NCBI GenBank assembly: GCA_041569895.1
Contig: JBFFXF010000066.1
Coordinates: 1-30,123, forward strand
Direction of reading: 5' to 3'
DNA: 30,123 bases
Source: JBFFXF01 sp041569895
GTDB lineage: Bacteria > Planctomycetota > UBA8108 > JACQVS01
This document shows, in pieces, positions 25,277 through 30,123 of this stretch. The notes beneath the pieces are model-generated. The model ran no database searches and had not been told where the DNA came from. It worked only from the letters and a program-made list of their open reading frames with translations. A program made the translations under genes and the position numbers. Every line of letters starts with the position of its first letter. Within the stretch, counting starts at the first letter, position 1.

Positions 25277-28126
25277 CTAAAACGAACACCCCCGGCTTGC
25301 CTCGCGGCACACGCCCTCGTCGCGTCCGCAGCCGGGGAAGGGGTGCTCGAGCGCCGGTCCGCTGCGGAAGAGCCAGTGGAGCAGGGCCAGCGGGTCGGCG
25401 ATGTCGGTCTTGCCGTCCGCGTCGGCGTCGAGCGCGGCGGGGCAGTCGTAGGTCTGCTCGAGACCGGTGAAGAGAATCATCACCGCGTGGACCGCGTCGG
25501 TGACCTCGATGCGCCCGTTGCCATCGGCGTCCCCGCGGGTGAACGGGCGCCGCTCGAGGCAGGGGCCGATCTCCTCGCAGGAGAGCTCCTCGCAGTCGAT
25601 GAGGCCGTTCCGGTTGTCGTCGATGCCGTTCGAGCAGCTCTCGCCGACCGTGCCGCCGGTGAGCTGGAAGTGACCGTCCGAGACCCATTGCGGCGCCCGG
25701 ATTGAGTCGCCGATCAGAAAGCCGGGCTCGACGACGCCGTGGATCGTGTCGACCGGTCCATCGACGATGTCGATCGCGCTCCCGTTAAGGTTGTCGAGGA
25801 CGCGGTAGCGAGCGCGGGCGATCACGTGGCGGAATCCCCGACCGAGCTGCACACCCGAGTCCGCGGAGTATTCGACGACCGCGACGAAGCCGTCCGCCAT
25901 GCTCTCGAGCTCGAGCATGTCGGGGGTGGCGCCGAGCCCATGGGGGTCACGGTGGTCGAGAACGGTGCCGCGCACGGTCAGCGACGACTCGACCAGGCGC
26001 AGCTTGGCCGGGTCGTGACGCGCCACGAAGCTCCAGCCGCGGATCCCCTCGGCGATGACGTGCGAGACGAAGCGGACGTCGATCTCCGTGCCGCGGCTCG
26101 GCGGTGGAAAAGCGCCCGATCGGTTCGGGAAGGCGACCTCGAGGCTGGCACCTGCGCAGACGCCAACGCACACGCCTCCCTGCTGGCCGCCACCCGGCAA
26201 CACCGGCGTTGGCGGTGACGGGCACGAGGCCACCTCGGGACAGTCGCGATCCTGGCAGTCCACCGCGAGGTCACGGTCGTTGTCGATGCCGTCGTCGCAG
26301 ACTTCGGGCTCGATACAGTGCGGCACGCGCCAGCACTGCGGGTCGTCGCAGTCGACTCGGCCGTCGCCGTCGTTGTCGACGCCGTCACCGCAGTCCTCCG
26401 GGACAAAGCACGGCGCCCGGCGCGAACAATCGCGATCGTCGCAGTCGACGGCGCCGTCACCGTCGTTGTCGATGCCGTCGTCGCAGATCTCGGGCTCGAC
26501 GCAGGGCGCCGTGCGCGAGCACTGCGGGTCATCGCAGTCCGTGAGGCCGTCGCCATTGTTGTCGACGCCGTCAGCGCAGATCTCCACGGTCCGGCACGGC
26601 GCGAGGAATCGGCAGTGCGGGTCGTCGCAGTCGACGAGTCCGTCGCGATCGTTGTCGATGCCATCGTCGCAGACCTCGGGCTCGACGCAGACTCCCATAC
26701 GCGAGCACTCGGAGTCGTCGCAATCGATGGCGCCGTCGCCGTCGTTGTCGACACCGTCGGTGCAGATCTCGGCAGCGTCGCATGGGGCGCGGGATCGGCA
26801 CTCGGGGTCGTCGCAGTCGATGAGCCCGTTGTCGTCGTTGTCGATGCGGTCGTCGCAGACCTCCGAATCGGGGCAGTGTGCCACGCCACGGCACTCCGGT
26901 TCTTCGCAGTCGAGGAGTCCGTCCTGGTCGTTGTCGATGCCATCGTCGCAGAGCTCCACAGGGCGGCACGGGGCTTGGAACCGACAGCGCGGGTCGTCAC
27001 AGTCGATGAGTCCGTCGCCGTCGTTGTCGGCGCCGTCGTCGCATTCCTCGACGACATGGCACGGGGCCTCGAAACGGCAGGGGGCGTCGTCGCAGTCGAC
27101 GAGTCCGTTCCGGTCGTTGTCGACGCCGTCGTCGCAGAGCTCCACTCCGCAGCCCCCGGGGGCGTCATCGCACTCCGGGTCCTCGCAGTCGACCAGTCCG
27201 TCCTGGTCGTTGTCGACACCGTCGCGGCACACCTCGAAATCGATGCAGTTGAAGCCGAATCGGCAGAGCTCGTCGTCGCAGTCGATGGCGCCGTCGTCGT
27301 TGTTGTCGATGCCGTCGTCGCAGATCTCCGGATCCCTGCAACTGGTGGCGCACTGCGGATCCTCGCAGTCGGCGAGTCCGTTGCCGTCGTTGTCGACCCC
27401 GTCGTAGCAGCTGCCGCTCGGCAGCCCCGCCTCGCAGAGCGCCGCGCAGTCCGGGTCGTCGCAGTCGACCGCGCCATCGCCGTCGTTGTCGAAGAGGTCG
27501 TCGCACGTCTCGCGGCAGTCGCTTGCGCCGATGAGGCCTTGCCGCAGGTGTGAGGGAAAACCGGTTTGCCCGGAGACCGATAAGTTGATCGATACGACGG
27601 GACCTCCGAGCCGGTCATGGACGACACGAATCACCGAACAGGGTTCCGGGGCACCGACGAACCGGTAGGCCGCGCTGGCGAGTGTGTGACGGCCTGCCGG
27701 CAGGACCGCGGGCTCGAGGAACGAGAGCACGACGCCCGCGAGGAAGCCGCCCTCGAGGGTGCGCGTCACGTCGAACATCGGCGGCACGGCGAAGGAGCCC
27801 GGCGACTCCGGATCGGCGACCGTGCCCCGCGTCGTCAGAGCCGAGGGGACGATCTCCAGCACCCGCGGGTCGTGCGCCACGGCGTACGAGAATCCCTGGA
27901 TATCCCCGTCGCGGGTGTCGAGCACGACCTGGATCGGGAACTCGGTTCCCGGATCCGTGGGTCCGTCGTACGTCGACGTGCCGTTCTCGAAGACGATGGC
28001 GAGCTCGGCGTCGAGGCAGTTCTCCCCGGCGCAGAAATCGACGAGGAGACCGCCGTCGCCGGCGCGAGCGGAGGGCTGGGGAAGGAACACGCTGAGCACG
28101 AGGGCGAGGGCGAGTCGGCGGCGCAT
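25277..28126 (-). CDS. secreted cysteine-rich Ca-binding-type repeat protein with cohesin-like and dockerin-like domains
   Basis: 949 residues. Signal peptide (1-22, ending PSARA); cohesin-like beta-sandwich 1 (about 26-200; GFSYAVAHDP, TTRGT, GVVLSFLEP, LPAG); 14 tandem repeats (208-640), mostly exactly 31 aa, of the form C-x-D-G-x-D-N-D-x-D-G-x-x-D-C-x-D-P-x-C-x5-C; cohesin-like beta-sandwich 2 (about 650-825; GWSFVARHDP, TVRGT); one more repeat copy (831-860); then a dockerin-like pair (about 862-925; GDADGNGRIEVTDAV, DADADGKTDIADPL) and a cysteine tail. The repeats resemble MopE-type metal-binding and thrombospondin type 3 calcium-binding repeats. It is probably a rigid, disulfide- and Ca-stabilised surface stalk; function unproven. 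ATG at 28126 has GGAGA about 6 nt upstream and opens the signal peptide. It is divergent from the amidohydrolase gene. Confidence 0.88.
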   Translation of the reverse strand: MRRRLALALVLSVFLPQPSARAGDGGLLVDFCAGENCLDAELAIVFENGTSTYDGPTDPGTEFPIQVVLDTRDGDIQGFSYAVAHDPRVLEIVPSALTTRGTVADPESPGSFAVPPMFDVTRTLEGGFLAGVVLSFLEPAVLPAGRHTLASAAYRFVGAPEPCSVIRVVHDRLGGPVVSINLSVSGQTGFPSHLRQGLIGASDCRETCDDLFDNDGDGAVDCDDPDCAALCEAGLPSGSCYDGVDNDGNGLADCEDPQCATSCRDPEICDDGIDNNDDGAIDCDDELCRFGFNCIDFEVCRDGVDNDQDGLVDCEDPECDDAPGGCGVELCDDGVDNDRNGLVDCDDAPCRFEAPCHVVEECDDGADNDGDGLIDCDDPRCRFQAPCRPVELCDDGIDNDQDGLLDCEEPECRGVAHCPDSEVCDDRIDNDDNGLIDCDDPECRSRAPCDAAEICTDGVDNDGDGAIDCDDSECSRMGVCVEPEVCDDGIDNDRDGLVDCDDPHCRFLAPCRTVEICADGVDNNGDGLTDCDDPQCSRTAPCVEPEICDDGIDNDGDGAVDCDDRDCSRRAPCFVPEDCGDGVDNDGDGRVDCDDPQCWRVPHCIEPEVCDDGIDNDRDLAVDCQDRDCPEVASCPSPPTPVLPGGGQQGGVCVGVCAGASLEVAFPNRSGAFPPPSRGTEIDVRFVSHVIAEGIRGWSFVARHDPAKLRLVESSLTVRGTVLDHRDPHGLGATPDMLELESMADGFVAVVEYSADSGVQLGRGFRHVIARARYRVLDNLNGSAIDIVDGPVDTIHGVVEPGFLIGDSIRAPQWVSDGHFQLTGGTVGESCSNGIDDNRNGLIDCEELSCEEIGPCLERRPFTRGDADGNGRIEVTDAVHAVMILFTGLEQTYDCPAALDADADGKTDIADPLALLHWLFRSGPALEHPFPGCGRDEGVCREASRGCSF
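25547..25636 (-). repeat. detached 15th copy of the cysteine-rich repeat
   Basis: CSNGIDDNRNGLIDC then C at relative 20 and 26 matches the tandem unit but stands alone after the second cohesin-like domain, immediately before the dockerin-like pair. It is somewhat diverged (DDN in place of DND). Confidence 0.8.
26207..27505 (-). repeat. 14 tandem 31-aa (93-nt) repeats in the cysteine-rich protein
   Basis: Repeat units begin at Cys 208, 240, 269, 300 and then every 31 residues to 610. Eleven or more consecutive units keep the exact 93-nt period. Each unit has four cysteines at relative positions 1, 15, 20 and 26 and an acidic loop D6-N-D-x-D-G-x-x-D14. Neighbouring units also share DNA stretches (for example, the segments at about 26487 and 26667), so the array is likely to vary in copy number. 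Confidence 0.92.
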
Positions 28127-28183
28127 GGTGTGTCTCCATCGAAGCTGGCCATGTCGCCGCGCGGCACGCCTGGGAGTGCCTGG

Positions 28184-28211
28184 ATGGTAGACCACGACCG
28201 GTGGCCGACAA
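28184..28211 (-). promoter_or_regulatory. candidate sigma-70-like promoter of the repeat-protein gene
   Basis: The minus strand has TTGTCG (28206-28211), a 16-nt spacer and TACCAT (28184-28189), giving a leader of about 50 nt with GGAGA before the ATG at 28126. Confidence 0.4.
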
Positions 28212-28271
28212 AGCTTTTCGTGCGAAAACTCGGCGCGCCATGGCGCTCTTTCGCCTCGCCGGCGCTTCGGG

Positions 28272-28277
28272 TACGCT
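28272..28277 (+). promoter_or_regulatory. candidate -10 box (TACGCT), possible leaderless start
   Basis: TACGCT ends 8 nt before the ATG at 28286, which lacks a Shine-Dalgarno. TTTCGC at 28249-28254 is a poor -35 at a 17-nt spacing. Confidence 0.35.
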
Positions 28278-28285
28278 CTTCTCGC

Positions 28286-29962
28286 ATGAAACGCCGTTCG
28301 AGGTTCCTCGCTCTCGCGCAGGTTGTTCTTGCCTTGGCCATCGCGATGTCTTCGTGTGTCACGCCCCAGGGCTCCACGTCCGATCTGATTCTGCACGGCG
28401 GCCGCGTCTGGACCGGCGATGCCTCGCGGCCGTTCGCCGCTGCGGTGGCGGTGCGTGGCGGTCGGATCGTCGCCGTTGGCTCCGACGACGAGATCCTGCG
28501 GCTGCGTCGGGCGGATATGCGCGTCGTCGATCTCGGGGGACGGCTCGTCGTCCCCGGTTTCATCGACAGCCACGTCCACATCGAGAGTGGCGGCGAGGAG
28601 CTGCTCGCTCCGGACCTGCGTTCGGCGCGCTCCGAGGAGGAGTTCGCGCGACGGGTGGGGGAGTTCGCCGCGACGCTGCCGCCGGGCACGTGGATCACTT
28701 CCGGCGCCTGGGACCACGAGAACTGGCCCGGTGGAGTCGAGCCGACGCGCGCGGTGCTCGACCGCTTCACGCCGCGCCACCCCGTGCTGATCAGCCGCCT
28801 CGACGGCCACATGGCGATCGCCAACACGCTGGCGCTCGATGCTGCCGGGATCACGCGGACGACCCCGGACCCGCCGGGCGGCACCGTCGTCCGCGATCCG
28901 GCGACGGGCGAGGCGACCGGGCTGCTGAAGGACACCGCCATGCAGCTCGTGTCGCGACACGTGCCGCCGCCCTCGACCGCGCAGCGCGCCGAGCTCGTGC
29001 GCGCGGCGCTGCGTCACGCCGCCTCGCTGGGCGTCACGGGGCTCCACGACATGGGCGGTCGCGACGACATCTATCGCGAGCTCGAGTCGAGGGGCGAGCT
29101 CACGGCTCGAGTCACCGTCTACCGTCCGATCTCGCGCCTCTCCGGCCCAGCCGCGGCGGACGGATCGGCCATGGTCCGGACGCTCGGCTACAAGGCGTTC
29201 GCGGACGGCTCGCTCGGCTCGTCGACGGCGCTCTTCTTCGAGCCCTATCTCGGCGATCCGGACAACCGCGGCCTGGCGCTGGCGGACCTCGCGCCGGGCG
29301 GCGACCTCGAGCGGCAGGTTCACGCGGCGGATCGACGCGACGAGCAGCTCGCCATCCACGCCATCGGCGATCGGGCGATCCGCGAGCTTCTCGACATCTA
29401 CGGCCGCGTCGGCGGCGACGACACGAGGAGCCGTCGGTTTCGCATCGAGCACGCCCAGCACATCCACCGCGACGACATCGAGCGCTTCGCGGAGCTCGGC
29501 GTGGTCGCCTCGATGCAGCCCTACCACGCGATCGACGACGGCCGCTGGGCCGAGAAGCGGATCGACCGGGAGCGCCTCGAGACCAGCTACGCGTTTCGCG
29601 ACCTGATCGACGCGGGCGCGCCGCTCGCGTTCGGCTCGGACTGGCCGGTGGCGCCGCTGTCGCCGATCGAGGGGATCGCGGCCGCGGTCACCCGCGCCAC
29701 CCTCGACGGCAAGCGTCCCGGCGGCTGGTTCCCTCGGCAGAAGATCTCCGTCGAGGAGGCGCTGCGCGCGTACACGGCGGGGAGCGCGTACGCGGGCTTC
29801 GCGGACGACGACGTCGGACGGATCGCGCCCGGAATGCTCGCCGACCTCGTCGTGCTCGACCGTGACGTGCTGTCGATCGATGCGGGGGAGATCGTGGAGG
29901 TGGGGGTGGTGATGACGGTTGTTGGTGGGCGCTTGGTTTTCGATGGGCAGGTCGGCCGGTAG
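28286..29962 (+). CDS. YtcJ-type amidohydrolase, putative lipoprotein
   Basis: 558 residues. Amidohydrolase superfamily member (Amidohydro_3, PF07969), a metal-dependent hydrolase of amide-type bonds; the substrate is unknown. Seen: N-terminal signal with AMSSC (Cys 24), which fits a lipoprotein signal loosely; the small beta-sandwich start (LILHGGRVWTGD); HVH metal motif (His 96 and 98); KAFADGSLGS with the likely metal-bridging Lys 303; LAIHAIGD (His 358); RIEHAQ (His 389); FGSDWPV (Asp 452). All the expected metal ligands are present, so it should be active. The ATG at 28286 is chosen as the start of the signal segment; the frame is open further upstream, but that part overlaps the divergent gene's promoter and coding region. 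It stands alone as a transcription unit, divergent from the cysteine-rich repeat gene. Confidence 0.92.
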   Translation: MKRRSRFLALAQVVLALAIAMSSCVTPQGSTSDLILHGGRVWTGDASRPFAAAVAVRGGRIVAVGSDDEILRLRRADMRVVDLGGRLVVPGFIDSHVHIESGGEELLAPDLRSARSEEEFARRVGEFAATLPPGTWITSGAWDHENWPGGVEPTRAVLDRFTPRHPVLISRLDGHMAIANTLALDAAGITRTTPDPPGGTVVRDPATGEATGLLKDTAMQLVSRHVPPPSTAQRAELVRAALRHAASLGVTGLHDMGGRDDIYRELESRGELTARVTVYRPISRLSGPAAADGSAMVRTLGYKAFADGSLGSSTALFFEPYLGDPDNRGLALADLAPGGDLERQVHAADRRDEQLAIHAIGDRAIRELLDIYGRVGGDDTRSRRFRIEHAQHIHRDDIERFAELGVVASMQPYHAIDDGRWAEKRIDRERLETSYAFRDLIDAGAPLAFGSDWPVAPLSPIEGIAAAVTRATLDGKRPGGWFPRQKISVEEALRAYTAGSAYAGFADDDVGRIAPGMLADLVVLDRDVLSIDAGEIVEVGVVMTVVGGRLVFDGQVGR

Positions 29963-30045
29963 GGCGTCGGTTGCTGCGAAGTTTTTTCGAAGAGGAGAAT
30001 GAGAACTCCGCGATGGACCTGGAGATCGAGTGTCAGGCTGACTTC

Positions 30046-30099
30046 GGGCACGGGGACGGGGACGGGCACGGGGACGGGGACGGGACCGGGGACGGGGAT
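30046..30099. repeat. nine-unit G-rich hexamer array (GGGGAC/GGGCAC)
   Basis: Nine consecutive hexamers (GGGCAC, GGGGAC x2, GGGCAC, GGGGAC x2, GGGACC, GGGGAC, GGGGAT) near the window end, after the amidohydrolase stop at 29962. Every unit begins with at least three G, so the plus strand has strong quadruplex potential. No credible gene is seen in 29963-30123; open frames there translate to Gly-Thr, Gly-Asp or Pro-Val dipeptide runs. Confidence 0.85.
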
Positions 30100-30123
30100 G
30101 CCCTCAACCCGCCAGGTCGAGGA

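Noticed and set aside
26055..27553. Long open frames on the plus strand, opposite the 14-repeat region
   Set aside because: They are the antisense of a 93-nt tandem repeat with high GC, so every frame stays open. The translations are monotonous (runs of Val/Asp/Ala, or of Ser/Gln/Pro) and lack starts with ribosome sites.
29999..30123. Small frame starting ATG at 29999 and running off the window
   Set aside because: It is mostly a Gly-Thr dipeptide run generated by the hexamer array, and the purine stretch before it is too close to the ATG to serve as a normal ribosome site.

Overview
The window is high-GC bacterial DNA (roughly two thirds G+C by eye) and reads as Planctomycetota. It carries two PSCyt1-DUF1549-DUF1553 / DUF1501 gene pairs, a DUF1080 protein, and four secreted proteins ending in a paired dockerin-like repeat plus a short cysteine tail. 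All of these are typical of planctomycetes. No rRNA, tRNA, CRISPR array, transposase or phage gene was seen. Most of the gene products carry export signals.

Layout. 20-1384 (-) is a class III PLP aminotransferase that stops a few residues short of the usual C-terminal helix. 1601-5606 (-) is a translationally coupled PSCyt1/DUF1549/DUF1553 -> DUF1501 pair. A divergent promoter region (5607-5778) separates it from 5779-7335 (+), a membrane-anchored alpha/alpha-toroid (prenyltransferase/squalene-cyclase-like) protein with a TonB-like anchor. 7364-9016 (-) is a helical-domain plus LamG secreted protein, and 9176-10213 (+) a DUF1080 protein. 10214-10567 is a structured intergenic element with 16-bp inverted ends around a perfect 12-bp hairpin. 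10568-11512 (+) is a small cohesin-like plus dockerin-like protein. 11569-15490 (+) is the second PSCyt1/DUF1549/DUF1553 -> DUF1501 pair.

15659-25116 (+) is a co-directional run: a double-LamG/dockerin-like protein, a large lamin-tail/CotH-kinase/dockerin-like protein and a family 2 glycoside hydrolase. 25117-25276 holds hexanucleotide repeats. 25277-28126 (-) is a cysteine-rich, Ca-binding-type repeat protein with 14 tandem 31-aa repeats between two cohesin-like domains and a C-terminal dockerin-like pair. 28286-29962 (+) is a YtcJ-type amidohydrolase, probably a lipoprotein. The window ends in a second G-rich hexamer array.

How it may work together (inference). The region looks like an exported kit for handling extracellular polymers: carbohydrate-active enzymes (GH2, DUF1080), LamG and jelly-roll binding modules, heme-motif PSCyt1 proteins with Tat-exported DUF1501 partners, and a set of proteins sharing a dockerin-like tag. 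Two of the tagged proteins also carry cohesin-like beta-sandwich domains, so the tag and a possible receptor fold occur in the same neighbourhood. Whether they bind each other, or the tag is a sorting or attachment signal, cannot be decided from sequence. Several genes appear to use TTG or GTG starts with strong Shine-Dalgarno sequences, and three have a -10-like box so close to the ATG that leaderless transcripts are plausible.
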